A stretch of DNA of 48,195 bases, from the NCBI GenBank assembly GCA_026989395.1, contig JALSJK010000142.1:1-48195 (forward strand), read 5' to 3'. This document shows, one piece after another, positions 35,103 to 44,602 of the stretch. Position 1 is the stretch's first letter. Each line of letters starts with the position of its first letter. A program made the translations under genes and the position numbers. Below the pieces are notes generated by a model. That model did not search any database, was not told the DNA's origin, and saw only the letters and a list, made by a program, of their open reading frames with translations. The stretch is from Methylomonas sp. Lineage in GTDB: Bacteria; Pseudomonadota; Gammaproteobacteria; Methylococcales; Methylomonadaceae.

Positions 35103-36386
35103 ATGAAAATACTCATTGTTGGAAATGGTGGCCGCGAACATGCACTGGCGTGGAAGGCCCGACAATCTAAACAAGTCTCCCAGGTTTTTGTTGCCCCAGG
35201 AAATGCCGGCACTGCTCTTGAACATGGAATTGAAAATATCGGCATTGATGCAAGCGACATAGCTGGCTTAGTTGATTTTGCCAAACAAAACCAGATTGAA
35301 CTGACCATCATCGGTCCGGAAGTCCCTCTGGTAAATGGTATTGTCGATGAATTTCAAAAATTCGGACTGAATTGTTTCGGACCAACAGCCCAAGCAGCCC
35401 AGCTCGAAGGCTCAAAATCCTTCTGCAAAGACTTTATGGACAGGCACAATATTCCAACTGCCGAATATCAAACATTCACTGATCAACAACTTGCGATTAA
35501 CTATATCCAGCAAAAAGGCGCCCCTATTGTCGTTAAAGCTGATGGCCTGGCCGCGGGAAAAGGGGTAATAGTCGCTCTGACCGAGCAACAAGCCATCAAT
35601 GCCGTTAAAGACATGTTGGCCGGCAATAGATTTGGCGATGCCGGCAACCGCGTTGTTATAGAAGAATTTCTGGAAGGCGAAGAGGTTAGTTTTATTGTCA
35701 TTGCGGATGGCAAACAGGCTTTGCCAATGGCAACCTCACAAGACCATAAGGCCCGCGATAATGGCGACCTGGGCCCCAATACCGGGGGTATGGGAGCATA
35801 TTCTCCAGCGCCTTTAGTCACCCAAGAGCTGCATAAAAAAATCATGGCTGAAATCATTGAGCCAACATTAGCTGGGCTGGATGCTGACGGAATTCCGTAC
35901 ACCGGCTTTTTATATGCCGGACTGATGATCACCAAACAGGGAGACATCAAAGTTCTGGAGTACAACTGTCGTTTTGGTGATCCGGAAACTCAACCCATTA
36001 TGATGCGACTAAAAAGTGATTTGATTGAACTTTGCCTCGCAGCACTAAATCAAAATCTTGACCAGATAACTACTGAATGGGACACCAGAACATCTCTTGG
36101 CGTGGTCATGGCATCGGGTGGTTATCCAGAGACTTACCAAAAAGGTTACATCATTCACGGGTTACCTGAAACTGAAACGACTGATGCCAAAGTTTTTCAT
36201 GCCGGTACAAAATTGAAAAATAATGAGATCGCTACCTCAGGCGGGCGGGTTTTATGCGTTTGCGCTCTGGGAAATAGCATTGTCGATGCAAAAAATAAAG
36301 CCTATAAATTAGTCAAACAAATTCACTGGCAAGATGCTTTTTATCGAACAGATATTGGCGACAAAGCTATCAAATATCAATTGTAG
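35103..36386 (+). CDS. purD: Phosphoribosylamine-glycine ligase
   Basis: 427 residues, ATP-grasp enzyme making GAR in purine synthesis. VGNGGREHALAWKA at the N-terminus, VVKADGLAAGKGV, the GGMGAYSPAP signature and EYNCRFGDPETQ are intact. Same strand as purH, the usual gammaproteobacterial purHD pair. A family B element begins 19 bp after the stop. Confidence 0.97.
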   Translation: MKILIVGNGGREHALAWKARQSKQVSQVFVAPGNAGTALEHGIENIGIDASDIAGLVDFAKQNQIELTIIGPEVPLVNGIVDEFQKFGLNCFGPTAQAAQLEGSKSFCKDFMDRHNIPTAEYQTFTDQQLAINYIQQKGAPIVVKADGLAAGKGVIVALTEQQAINAVKDMLAGNRFGDAGNRVVIEEFLEGEEVSFIVIADGKQALPMATSQDHKARDNGDLGPNTGGMGAYSPAPLVTQELHKKIMAEIIEPTLAGLDADGIPYTGFLYAGLMITKQGDIKVLEYNCRFGDPETQPIMMRLKSDLIELCLAALNQNLDQITTEWDTRTSLGVVMASGGYPETYQKGYIIHGLPETETTDAKVFHAGTKLKNNEIATSGGRVLCVCALGNSIVDAKNKAYKLVKQIHWQDAFYRTDIGDKAIKYQL

Positions 36387-36404
36387 AAAAGTTGAAAAAT
36401 CTTC

Positions 36405-36568
36405 GTAACTATTCAGCATATTTAATTTAGCCAAAATCACTCAATATCGGTGGCTTATGGAAGAAGTGTATGTGTCATGGATGACACAACCAAGCCTACA
36501 GGGACGTATTACGGCGTCTTCTGGAATAAGTCACTGATATTGAATCTATAAATACGCTGAATAGTTAC
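36405..36568. mobile_element. MITE-like element, family B, copy 2, with intact target duplication
   Basis: 164 bp with terminal repeats GTAACTATTCAGC / GCTGAATAGTTAC. Flanked on both sides by AAATCTTC (36397-36404 and 36569-36576), an exact 8-bp target duplication. The right duplication runs into the stop codon of the AlkB-like gene, so the insertion landed just past the gene end. Highly similar to the copy at 15877-16041; no ORF. Confidence 0.93.
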
Positions 36569-36574
36569 AAATCT

Positions 36575-37183
36575 TCAAGAAACAATATTTCGAAACGTCA
36601 AATTGATGCGCGGTTTTTTTTGCTGCTTGGTTTTTGGTACACAATGCCGCCAATGATGTTGCAGTGCCCCACTCATCAACAACAAATCACCATGCGACAA
36701 CTGGATATCCAATGTTTCTGCTGTTTTGTTATGACGAATTTTAAACAACCTTTTTTCTCCAAGACTCAATGAAGCAATCGCTGGATTCTTGCCTAATTGC
36801 TTTTCCTTGTCGGCATGCCATCCCATAGAATCAGAACCATCCCGGTATAAATTCGCTAGCACGCTATTAAATGAAAAACCGCTGAATACCTCTATCCTTT
36901 TCTTTATTTCCAGCAAATCTTCATTCCATGATTGCGGTTGATGGGTAACGCCAGAGTAGCAATAACTTGCTCCAACATCGCCATACCAACTGATCAACCG
37001 GGGAACCAATGCTTTTTTTCCAACAATAATAATTTCTTCCTGTTGCCAATTTAAAGATTTATCAAGCCGTTCAAAAAAACAGTCTGATTCTTGCCTGGTA
37101 AAGAACCCGGAAATCAATAATAACTTGTCCTCCGAATTAATCAGATATTTTTGCTGCATTGCCTGATTGATACCATTTTCCAT
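36575..37183 (-). CDS. AlkB-like 2-oxoglutarate/Fe(II) dioxygenase
   Basis: 202 residues, close to the ALKBH2/3-type bacterial proteins rather than E. coli AlkB. Iron ligands H123 and D125 (GWHADKE) and H180 (HWRHCVP), 2-oxoglutarate Arg in RINLTFR (192/198); NLYRDGSDSMGWH is typical. It likely reverses alkylation damage in DNA or RNA by oxidative demethylation. AAGGA precedes the ATG. Lies downstream of the TonB receptor gene on the same strand. Confidence 0.9.
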   Translation of the reverse strand: MENGINQAMQQKYLINSEDKLLLISGFFTRQESDCFFERLDKSLNWQQEEIIIVGKKALVPRLISWYGDVGASYCYSGVTHQPQSWNEDLLEIKKRIEVFSGFSFNSVLANLYRDGSDSMGWHADKEKQLGKNPAIASLSLGEKRLFKIRHNKTAETLDIQLSHGDLLLMSGALQHHWRHCVPKTKQQKKPRINLTFRNIVS

Positions 37184-37224
37184 CAGTCCTTGTCCTGATG
37201 CAGAAGGATTGCTTACAACGGAAA

Positions 37225-39375
37225 TTAAAAATAAATGCTGGCCTCAAAATAAAAGCTTCTTCCCGGCGTTGGAATATTATCCGGTAATGCCGCAACTGCG
37301 GGTTCTCTGGCATGCTTGTTGAACACATTTCTCACCGATGCCTGTAAATTGATGTGTCCCAATATTTTTTGACCCCGTAATGTTAAATCAACTGTTTCAT
37401 AATCTTTGATATTTTTACGATTATCTCCCGGCTCATTGGTTCTTTTACCTATCCATTTTAACTGACTTTGCAGCGTCCACCGCGGCATAAATTCCCATAA
37501 AGCCGCCACATATAGTTGCTGTTCCGGTACGCCTGCAACGGCTTGCCCAGCATCCTTATCCCGGGCATTCACCCAGGCATAGTTGCCGCTAACAAAAAAA
37601 TGTTCATGCAACTGCCAGTTCCATTCAAACTCCAGACCATAAGCTTCCTGATTACCACTATTTTCAGTTTTAAACTTACTCGGCCCAATTGGGTCTGGCT
37701 GTATTAATTCTTCAATTGAGTAATAATACAGATTTAACGCCGTGCGCAAAGACTGGATAGGGCGATAATCGAAGGCTAATTCGATGGTATTAATGGTTTC
37801 CGGATCCAAATCCGGATTGCCTAACAAAACCGGATTGTTGTTGTTTCCTAATTCCGAAAAATTGGGCGCCCGAAAAGCGCGTCCATAAAGCAATTTGCCG
37901 GTCAGCTGCTCGTTTATATCCCAAACCAGAGCCAATCTCGGATTGACGGTAGCCCCAAAATCTGAATAATGATCAAAACGAACACCGGTCGTTAATTGCC
38001 AATTTTTTGCAATTTGCCATTCGTCCTGAAGAGCAAGAGACCAGATGGAACGATTTGCATTAGGTAAATAAACATATTTAGTGTCGGTGACATTGGTAAT
38101 CGCCCCATAGACAACTGAAGGAGGCGGGTTGCCGCTTAACACACCTTTACCAATATTTTTGAATTCCCTGGTCTTGATTTCTTCATAGCGATAGCCAGCC
38201 TGAACTCTCAAACGATGATCCTGTAATCCTTGATAAATAGCACTTAACTCAATTGTTGGCATTTGATGAGTACGCCCAATAATACCTTTCACACCATTTG
38301 CAAACAAAGTTAAACCTCTAATTTTTGAAAGGTCAAAATTAAGATTGCCATCCTTGTCAATTGGCAATAATGTATTATTTGGAAAAATTTGCAGCTGATT
38401 GGTTTGAACATCAGTATATAAATAACTGGCGTGAGCTTGGAATTCCCAATCTTCAATATAATCCTCAGTAGAAAACTTTATTGACCCCATATATTGCTGG
38501 GATTCCACTTTTCCTATGGGGTCCAGTGCTGCCGCTACGCCTGCTCTGGTTCCACCATCCCCGTTAAAAGCCCAAAAACCGATATCCCAGTATTTTCGCT
38601 GCAAATTCAAATGGGCATTCCAGGATTCAAACTGCGTTTGCATGGAACCGGGAGCTAGCGATGCATTGGTTCCCAATGCTGAATCCAGTGCACTTTGACT
38701 ATCGCTAATGATGATTCGCTGATCATCGCCACGGGTATGGGTATATTGCAAGCTGGCCGCTACGTCCCAGTCTGCCCATTGCCCACCATGTTGTACCCAG
38801 CCACTTTGAGTATTCCAGTTACCCACACGACCGCCAATAACAGTGCCGTCGATATCTTTGGCTTTTTTGGTAATAATATTAATCACGCCAGCAAAAGCAT
38901 CTGCGCCATATAAAGCTGAACCAGGACCGCGGATAACTTCAACTCTCTGGATATCTTCTATAGGCAATTCCAGTCCTGTCATTGCCCTTCCTTGAAAAGG
39001 TACCGAGAAACGATTTCCATCCAATAACACTAAAACCTGCGAATTTGTGCCATTCCGAATTCCACGCATGGTATAAATATAATCGTAGGTAAACGGTTGA
39101 ATACTGACATGCAAGCCGGGAATGGTTTCTAACACTTCATGTAATTCTGTTGCCCCCATCGTTTTGATCTGATCAGCTGTAACGACGCTGGTCACTGAAG
39201 CCGACTGGAAAACTGGCTTAGCCGTTCCAGTCGCAATTGATACTGATAATTCAGCAAGTTCCGCAGGTGACATGGAAAAAAACTCATCCATATCATCGAC
39301 ACTTGCTTTTGCGATTGAATTTATTCCTAACACTAAACCAAATACAATCTGAAATTTTATTCTGCTCTTGCTCAT
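37225..39375 (-). CDS. TonB-dependent outer-membrane receptor
   Basis: 716 residues. Signal peptide to ~24 (SIAKA|SVDD), a short N-terminal segment with MSPAELAELSVSIATGTAKP, plug domain ~55-170 (ATELHEVLETIPGLHVSI, RGIRNGTNSQVLVLLDG, VEVIRGPGSALYGADAFAGVINIITK) and a 22-strand barrel ending in Phe (FYFEASIYF). Ligand unknown; its genetic link to a YfiR/GGDEF-EAL pair suggests a surface-signal input to c-di-GMP, which is inference. Starts 2 bp after the GGDEF-EAL stop, so it belongs to that operon. Confidence 0.9.
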   Translation of the reverse strand: MSKSRIKFQIVFGLVLGINSIAKASVDDMDEFFSMSPAELAELSVSIATGTAKPVFQSASVTSVVTADQIKTMGATELHEVLETIPGLHVSIQPFTYDYIYTMRGIRNGTNSQVLVLLDGNRFSVPFQGRAMTGLELPIEDIQRVEVIRGPGSALYGADAFAGVINIITKKAKDIDGTVIGGRVGNWNTQSGWVQHGGQWADWDVAASLQYTHTRGDDQRIIISDSQSALDSALGTNASLAPGSMQTQFESWNAHLNLQRKYWDIGFWAFNGDGGTRAGVAAALDPIGKVESQQYMGSIKFSTEDYIEDWEFQAHASYLYTDVQTNQLQIFPNNTLLPIDKDGNLNFDLSKIRGLTLFANGVKGIIGRTHQMPTIELSAIYQGLQDHRLRVQAGYRYEEIKTREFKNIGKGVLSGNPPPSVVYGAITNVTDTKYVYLPNANRSIWSLALQDEWQIAKNWQLTTGVRFDHYSDFGATVNPRLALVWDINEQLTGKLLYGRAFRAPNFSELGNNNNPVLLGNPDLDPETINTIELAFDYRPIQSLRTALNLYYYSIEELIQPDPIGPSKFKTENSGNQEAYGLEFEWNWQLHEHFFVSGNYAWVNARDKDAGQAVAGVPEQQLYVAALWEFMPRWTLQSQLKWIGKRTNEPGDNRKNIKDYETVDLTLRGQKILGHINLQASVRNVFNKHAREPAVAALPDNIPTPGRSFYFEASIYF

Positions 39376-39377
39376 AA

Positions 39378-41777
39378 CTACACCACTAACTGATAAGGAA
39401 CAGCTTCAGTTAAATCAACTAACGGAACTGGCTTGCCAATACTGTAACCCTGGGCATAATCTACCCCTAATTGCTTTAATACAGAAAAAATCTTGTCACT
39501 TTCAACAAATTCAGCAATAGTTTTCTTATTCATAATGTGGCCCACTTCATTGATTGATCGAACCATTGCTAAATCAACCTTGTCTTCCAAAATATCTTTC
39601 ACAAACAAACCGTCAATCTTAATATAGTCCACGGGCAGATTTTTTAAATACGCAAACGATGACAAACCACTACCAAAATCATCCAGAGAAAACTGGCAAC
39701 CATGTTGTTTTAGATTTTGGATAAAAGCCGAAGCATCAGATAAATTTGCAATGGCTGCAGTTTCGGTAATTTCAAAACAAATTTTTTCCGGCGGAATTGA
39801 GTATCGGTTAAATTCGCTGGTGATGTAGCCTAACATGCTGTCATCAGAAAGCGACAACCCCGATAAATTGATGGTACAAAGCTTCAGCTGATCGAGAAAA
39901 TCCTGCTGTTCGCTCATCCATGAAAACATCGTTTTTATCACCCATTGATCCAACGCGGGCGCTTGGTTATAACGCTCAGCCGCCGGTAAAAATGCTCCTG
40001 GTGGTATGATATTGCCATTATCGTCTTTATATCTGATCAAGGTCTCAAAATGCAGGCCACCTTCAAAACCCGAAATGGGAACAATAATCTGCCCATAGAG
40101 CAAAAAACGATTCTCATTCAGACCTTGATGAATTTTTTCTACCCATTGCATTTCGCCTTGCCTTTGCGCGAGGTCTTCATCATCTGGACGAAAAACATGA
40201 ACACGATTTCGACCTTTATCTTTTGCTGCATAACATGCCGCATCAGCTTCTTTTAGCAATTCAACCGAATTACCGCTGGTCTTTGCAATAGCTGTAATAC
40301 CAATGCTCACGCCAACAGTAAAACTCCGATCTTCCCAGGCAAAATTAAAATCCCTGATAACATTTCGGATTTTTTCGCAGGCCACAAAAGCATGATCCAA
40401 TGAACAGTTATGCATCAAAATACCAAATTCATCACCCCCCAGGCGAGCAAGCATATCCTGCTTGCGAATATGTTTTCTCAGCAAGGTTCCTAACTGTCTT
40501 AATAATTCATCACCCGCTAAATGCCCACAGGTGTCGTTAACAATTTTAAACTGATCCAGATCCAGATAACATAAGACATGCTCAGCCCCCTTGGCATGAG
40601 CATTTTCTAGAGAGCGCTGGATATAAAGATCGAATTCACTCCGATTAGCCAAATTGGTCAAGGCATCATGACTGGCCTGGTAAGCTATTTTTTCGGTAAG
40701 CAGCCTTGTTTCGGTAACATTTTCGCAAACCAGCATAATATGCTTTTGTTGCTCTTCACTACTTAATAACCGGGCAGTCTGTCTTACCCAGATCAAATCC
40801 CTACTCTCACAAACCAGTCGGACCTCTTGCTTATGAACCCGATTTGGATAAGCTTCACATTGCTTGAATAAACTTCGGATAGCCAATAAATCGTCCGGAT
40901 GAACAAAATCAAAAATACAACATGAACGTAATTCCTCTACGGATAGCCCCAGTTGCCTGGCCCCAAATTGATTGACTGTTGCAATTACCCCTTCAAAATC
41001 TACATTAAAGATCATCGTCGGGTTATCGTCATAGAGCATCAAATATTGATCTTTAGCCTTGGTCAAAGCTAAATTCTGAACTTCGACAGTACTGATCATG
41101 TCATTAAAAGCATCAACCAATGCGCCCACTTCATCCTGGTTGGCCTTGTCCGCCCTTAACGAATAATTTTTATCTTTGGTAATTTTTTCTACGGTATTTA
41201 CTAATTTTTTGATTGGAGAAGCAATAACCCCCAAAAGAGGAGTAAGAATAAAAAAAGCAACAATTGAGGCTGAGATTAAAATCAATGACACCAAACCAAG
41301 GTGTTGTAATTTTCTCCGAAATGCTGCTTCCATGTCGGCATGAATAAAAACCACTCCTAATGGTTCATTTTCCAAAATAATCGGTTGAAAAATATATAAT
41401 TGGTTTTGATCGTAGCGGGTATGTTGAGTGGGTGTTAATTTTGGACAAATCAATGTCTTCTCTAAACTGGTATCAAGCAATGCAAAGACACGCCTTTGGG
41501 AATTATAAATACAGGCTAACCTTACTGAAGGAAATTTGTCTAATACTGATAAATTTTCCAAAGCGACTTCCTTATCATCAAACATTAAAGCTGCGGTACT
41601 TCTATCACCAATTAATGTCGCCATAGCAGAAAGCTCTTCCTGCGTGGTTTTTTTAAATTCTGAAATTTCCAGTAAAAACAAAAAAATGCCGGCAAAAGTA
41701 ACCGCTGAAATACTTGAAAAAAACAAGATCAGCAATAACTTTTTCTTAATTGAAAGATGCCGGAGAACTTTAACCAT
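39378..41777 (-). CDS. Membrane c-di-GMP enzyme: CHASE8-like sensor, HAMP, PAS, GGDEF, EAL
   Basis: 799 residues from the ATG at 41777, which overlaps the yfiR stop by 8 bp; the frame upstream lies inside yfiR. Two membrane helices (~12-35 and ~155-180) enclose a periplasmic sensor with ELSAMATLIGDRSTAALMFDD, as in YfiN/DgcN-type CHASE8 proteins. Then HAMP, PAS (~240-350), a GGDEF domain with intact LGGDEF, and an EAL domain whose motif reads ETL but which keeps INLSG, EITET, DDFGSGLSSF and IKID. Both cyclase and phosphodiesterase activities look possible. YfiR is expected to hold the sensor domain inactive. Confidence 0.9.
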   Translation of the reverse strand: MVKVLRHLSIKKKLLLILFFSSISAVTFAGIFLFLLEISEFKKTTQEELSAMATLIGDRSTAALMFDDKEVALENLSVLDKFPSVRLACIYNSQRRVFALLDTSLEKTLICPKLTPTQHTRYDQNQLYIFQPIILENEPLGVVFIHADMEAAFRRKLQHLGLVSLILISASIVAFFILTPLLGVIASPIKKLVNTVEKITKDKNYSLRADKANQDEVGALVDAFNDMISTVEVQNLALTKAKDQYLMLYDDNPTMIFNVDFEGVIATVNQFGARQLGLSVEELRSCCIFDFVHPDDLLAIRSLFKQCEAYPNRVHKQEVRLVCESRDLIWVRQTARLLSSEEQQKHIMLVCENVTETRLLTEKIAYQASHDALTNLANRSEFDLYIQRSLENAHAKGAEHVLCYLDLDQFKIVNDTCGHLAGDELLRQLGTLLRKHIRKQDMLARLGGDEFGILMHNCSLDHAFVACEKIRNVIRDFNFAWEDRSFTVGVSIGITAIAKTSGNSVELLKEADAACYAAKDKGRNRVHVFRPDDEDLAQRQGEMQWVEKIHQGLNENRFLLYGQIIVPISGFEGGLHFETLIRYKDDNGNIIPPGAFLPAAERYNQAPALDQWVIKTMFSWMSEQQDFLDQLKLCTINLSGLSLSDDSMLGYITSEFNRYSIPPEKICFEITETAAIANLSDASAFIQNLKQHGCQFSLDDFGSGLSSFAYLKNLPVDYIKIDGLFVKDILEDKVDLAMVRSINEVGHIMNKKTIAEFVESDKIFSVLKQLGVDYAQGYSIGKPVPLVDLTEAVPYQLVV

Positions 41778-42342
41778 CACCGTTTCCTTCAATAACTTCT
41801 GATATTTCCAACAGTTTGGCACTGATTTCCAAACCAGCTTGTTTAGCTCGAACGAGATTGATTTGTAATTTCACCTTGCCATTTTTGACGACAAATCCAA
41901 TCATCCCCCCATGTTTGGCAAACTGTTTTTCTTCACTGACGGTAAGAATACCGGCACTAGCAATCGCATCTCTAACATCTTCTCTAATTGCATTCCCTAA
42001 AAACAAAATATGGCACTGTTTTGAACCATCAAAATGGTCGAGCCGAATTAATTTAATTGGCAAACCAAGAGCGGTTCTTGATTCAATTGAATTAAGCAAT
42101 GTTCCAAAAGGCTCTTTACCTAGAATGCATAAATTAAAAGTTTCACTTTCAGTCTTGGGCCAGGTTACAAATTTGGTGAAATTATAGATATAGGCTGCTT
42201 TAATTTTATATTCGACAGAGGCATCCGCGAGAGACGAATGAGTAAACAAGATAAAAATTAAACTTGTTATACAAGCCCGAAAAAGGCACAGCGATTCCTG
42301 ATAAATTTTTTCTCGCACTTTAAAGTTTGACAGGAATATCAT
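41770..42342 (-). CDS. YfiR-family periplasmic regulator (DUF4154)
   Basis: 190 residues. A long basic N-terminus leads into a signal helix (ITSLIFILFTHSSLADA), then the YfiR domain: VEYKIKAAYIYNFTKFVTWP, CILG, CHILFL, and the conserved C-terminal GGMIGFVVKNGKVKLQINLVRAKQAGLEISAKLLEIS. In Pseudomonas, YfiR is a periplasmic repressor of the diguanylate cyclase YfiN. First gene of a three-gene operon; its stop overlaps the cyclase start. Confidence 0.92.
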   Translation of the reverse strand: MIFLSNFKVREKIYQESLCLFRACITSLIFILFTHSSLADASVEYKIKAAYIYNFTKFVTWPKTESETFNLCILGKEPFGTLLNSIESRTALGLPIKLIRLDHFDGSKQCHILFLGNAIREDVRDAIASAGILTVSEEKQFAKHGGMIGFVVKNGKVKLQINLVRAKQAGLEISAKLLEISEVIEGNGDG

Positions 42343-42532
42343 TGAAATGGGCGTATTTTTGTCATAGCCTAGGATTTAATCATAGTTCATTTTTCAAACA
42401 ATGCCAGTTTAATACAAAAAAACATTTTTCTTTGATTCAAGTAAAAACACTTTTATATCAAAGTACGTAGTAAGTTTGAAGAAAAAAAATTATTTTTTCA
42501 ACAAAGGTCTGACTTTTTTTTAGACAATCAGC

Positions 42533-43828
42533 TTATGCTGAGAAGAATTGTTCAAGTACCTTAATCATATATTTATGATCTAACGTCCCAGCACTTTCTC
42601 TTATACTATGCATCGCCCACATCGGGTTACCAACATCTACGGTTAAAATACCGAGTTTTGCCGAGATCATGGGACCAATGGTACTACCGCAAGGAATATC
42701 GGAATGATGAGAATATTTTTGATAGGGAATTTCCGCCTGGTTGCACCAATTAATAAACATAGCTTGCGATGTGCTTTCAGAAGTATAACGATGATTAGCA
42801 TTAACTTTTATGACAGGTCCTTGGTTCACCATCACTTTGTGCTCCGTTTCATAAGCGGAGGAAAAATTTGGTTGATAGGCATGTGCCATATCAGCGCTAA
42901 TCATAAAACTCAAAGCCAACGCTCGCTGATAATTCTCATTATCACTCCCTGTTACTAAAGCCACTCTTTGTAATATGTCAGGTAAAAAACTGCCATCTGC
43001 ACCTTTACTGCTTTCGCTGCCAATTTCCTCATGATCAAAAAAAGCACAAACCAAGGTGCCGTCAGCCGCTTCTGATTGATTCAGCAAGGCCTCCAAAGCG
43101 GCATGGCAGGAAGCCAAATTATCCAGTTGACTATTGCTGTAAAATTCCTGATCAGCCCCCCAAAAAACACCCTTTTGAGTATCGTAAATATTAAACTCCC
43201 ACGACATCAGTTGATCAGGATTTATTCCCGTTTGCTGCTGAATTAAAGATAAAAAATAATCCCGAGGTACTTGCTCATTAGACAAAATGGATAAAATTAA
43301 AGGCAACTCTGATTGCTTGTTTAACTTCAACCCGTCTTGATTAACATTACGGTTCATGTGAATGGCAAGATTAGGCAAGCGCAGTAATGGCTCCTCAAAA
43401 TTAACCAGTCGTGTAAAAATTTCGCCTTGCTCAGACTGATAACTCACCCTTCCAGCTAAACTCAAATCACGATCAGTAAAGGTAACCAATATCGGCCCGC
43501 CATAAACTTCAACACCCAGTCTTAATACGCCATCTTTAGCATGAGGCGCATTGGGTTTTAATCTAAGCCCCGGAGAATCGGTATGCGCGCCAACAATTTT
43601 AAATCCTGTTTCCGCTAATGGTTTGCTGCCAACAATAAACGCAATAATTGAAGAATCGTCCCGGATAACATAATAACGGCCATTCGCTTGTAACTGCCAT
43701 TTATCTGTTTCCTCAAGTCTCGTAAAATGATGCGCCTGTATACGTTTTTCTATTGAAGCAACCGCATGCCAAGGACTTGGGCTAGCATCAATAAAATCTA
43801 ATAATTCCTGTACCTTTTGTTTAGTCAT
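42533..43828 (-). CDS. apeB: M18-family aminopeptidase
   Basis: 431 residues. A dinuclear zinc peptidase of the aspartyl-aminopeptidase group: GAHTDSPGLRLKPN, LASCHAAL, DHEEIGSES and SADMAHAYQPN supply metal and catalytic residues, with the final HSIRESAG. Cytoplasmic. Its start overlaps the msrB stop by one base (TGATG). Confidence 0.92.
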   Translation of the reverse strand: MTKQKVQELLDFIDASPSPWHAVASIEKRIQAHHFTRLEETDKWQLQANGRYYVIRDDSSIIAFIVGSKPLAETGFKIVGAHTDSPGLRLKPNAPHAKDGVLRLGVEVYGGPILVTFTDRDLSLAGRVSYQSEQGEIFTRLVNFEEPLLRLPNLAIHMNRNVNQDGLKLNKQSELPLILSILSNEQVPRDYFLSLIQQQTGINPDQLMSWEFNIYDTQKGVFWGADQEFYSNSQLDNLASCHAALEALLNQSEAADGTLVCAFFDHEEIGSESSKGADGSFLPDILQRVALVTGSDNENYQRALALSFMISADMAHAYQPNFSSAYETEHKVMVNQGPVIKVNANHRYTSESTSQAMFINWCNQAEIPYQKYSHHSDIPCGSTIGPMISAKLGILTVDVGNPMWAMHSIRESAGTLDHKYMIKVLEQFFSA

Positions 43829-44223
43829 CAGCGCTCTTTTAAATCTAAAGCCAGAGAATTAATACAATATCGCAAACCCGTGGGTTCCGGGCCATCTTCA
43901 AAAACATGACCTAAATGGGCGCCACAGGATTGACAAGTCACTTCCACACGCTGCATACCATGACTGGTATCAACCATTGTTTTCAAACTTTGATTCGATA
44001 TAACATCCGAAAAACTTGGCCAGCCAGAACCTGAATCAAATTTTGTTTCCGAATCGAACAAAGCATTTCCGCAACAAACACAGACATAAGTACCAGTTTT
44101 GTTGCAATGAACATATTTCCCTGTAAAAGGGGCTTCAGTTCCCTTATTCCAACAAATATCAATTTGCTGAGGGGTTAATTTATCGATTGCTTTGTCATTC
44201 TCTTTATGTGCTTCATCAACCAT
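43828..44223 (-). CDS. msrB: Peptide-methionine (R)-S-oxide reductase
   Basis: 131 residues. Zinc ligands C48/C51 and C97/C100, substrate region FDSGSGWPSF and HLGHVF, catalytic C120 in GLRYCINSLAL. Repairs oxidised methionines. Cytoplasmic form without signal peptide. Coupled to the M18 peptidase gene downstream. Confidence 0.95.
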   Translation of the reverse strand: MVDEAHKENDKAIDKLTPQQIDICWNKGTEAPFTGKYVHCNKTGTYVCVCCGNALFDSETKFDSGSGWPSFSDVISNQSLKTMVDTSHGMQRVEVTCQSCGAHLGHVFEDGPEPTGLRYCINSLALDLKER

Positions 44224-44333
44224 GACTATCTCTCACTTGATTAAACCTGGTTTTATTGTATACCCTAAATTTGCCAGATGTGTACTGTTTAATAGCGACA
44301 AATTGTTTGCGGAAGCTTTTAGAAAAAAGACAA

Positions 44334-44369
44334 TAAAAAAGGGTTGATAATTCTATCAACCCTTTTTTT
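44334..44369. terminator. Bidirectional intrinsic terminator after the tRNA genes
   Basis: Stem GGGTTGATA (44341-44349) / TATCAACCC (44354-44362) with an ATTC loop, flanked by A7 and T7. On the minus strand it ends the gltX-tRNA transcript before msrB. Confidence 0.9.
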
Positions 44370-44373
44370 AAGA

Positions 44374-44449
44374 TGGCGTCCCCAGGGGGGTTCGAACCCC
44401 CGTTACCGCCGTGAAAGGGCGGTGTCCTAGGCCTCTAGACGATGGGGAC
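44374..44449 (-). tRNA. tRNA-Glu (anticodon UUC), CCA encoded
   Basis: The minus strand folds into a full cloverleaf: acceptor GTCCCCA..GGGGAC with discriminator G and encoded CCA, anticodon loop CTTTCAC (anticodon TTC) in a CCGCC/GGCGG stem, T-arm with GGTTCGAACCC. 76 nt. The next minus-strand protein gene upstream is the glutamyl-tRNA synthetase that charges it. Confidence 0.97.
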
Positions 44450-44473
44450 TAGAACTGTCAATCTGAAGTTAAT

Positions 44474-44549
44474 TGGTGGAGCCAGGCGGGATCGAACCGC
44501 CGACCTCAACACTGCCAGTGTTGCGCTCTCCCAATTGAGCTATGGCCCC
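44474..44549 (-). tRNA. tRNA-Ala (anticodon GGC), CCA encoded
   Basis: 76 nt cloverleaf on the minus strand: acceptor GGGGCCA..TGGCTCC, anticodon stem CAACA/TGTTG with loop CTGGCAG (anticodon GGC), T-arm GGTTCGATCCC, encoded CCA. Precedes tRNA-Glu by 24 bp in the same transcript. Confidence 0.97.
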
Positions 44550-44602
44550 TTCAGTTGAGAACGGGTATTATACAATGGTTTTTTTTTATGTCTAGCCCGG
44601 AA

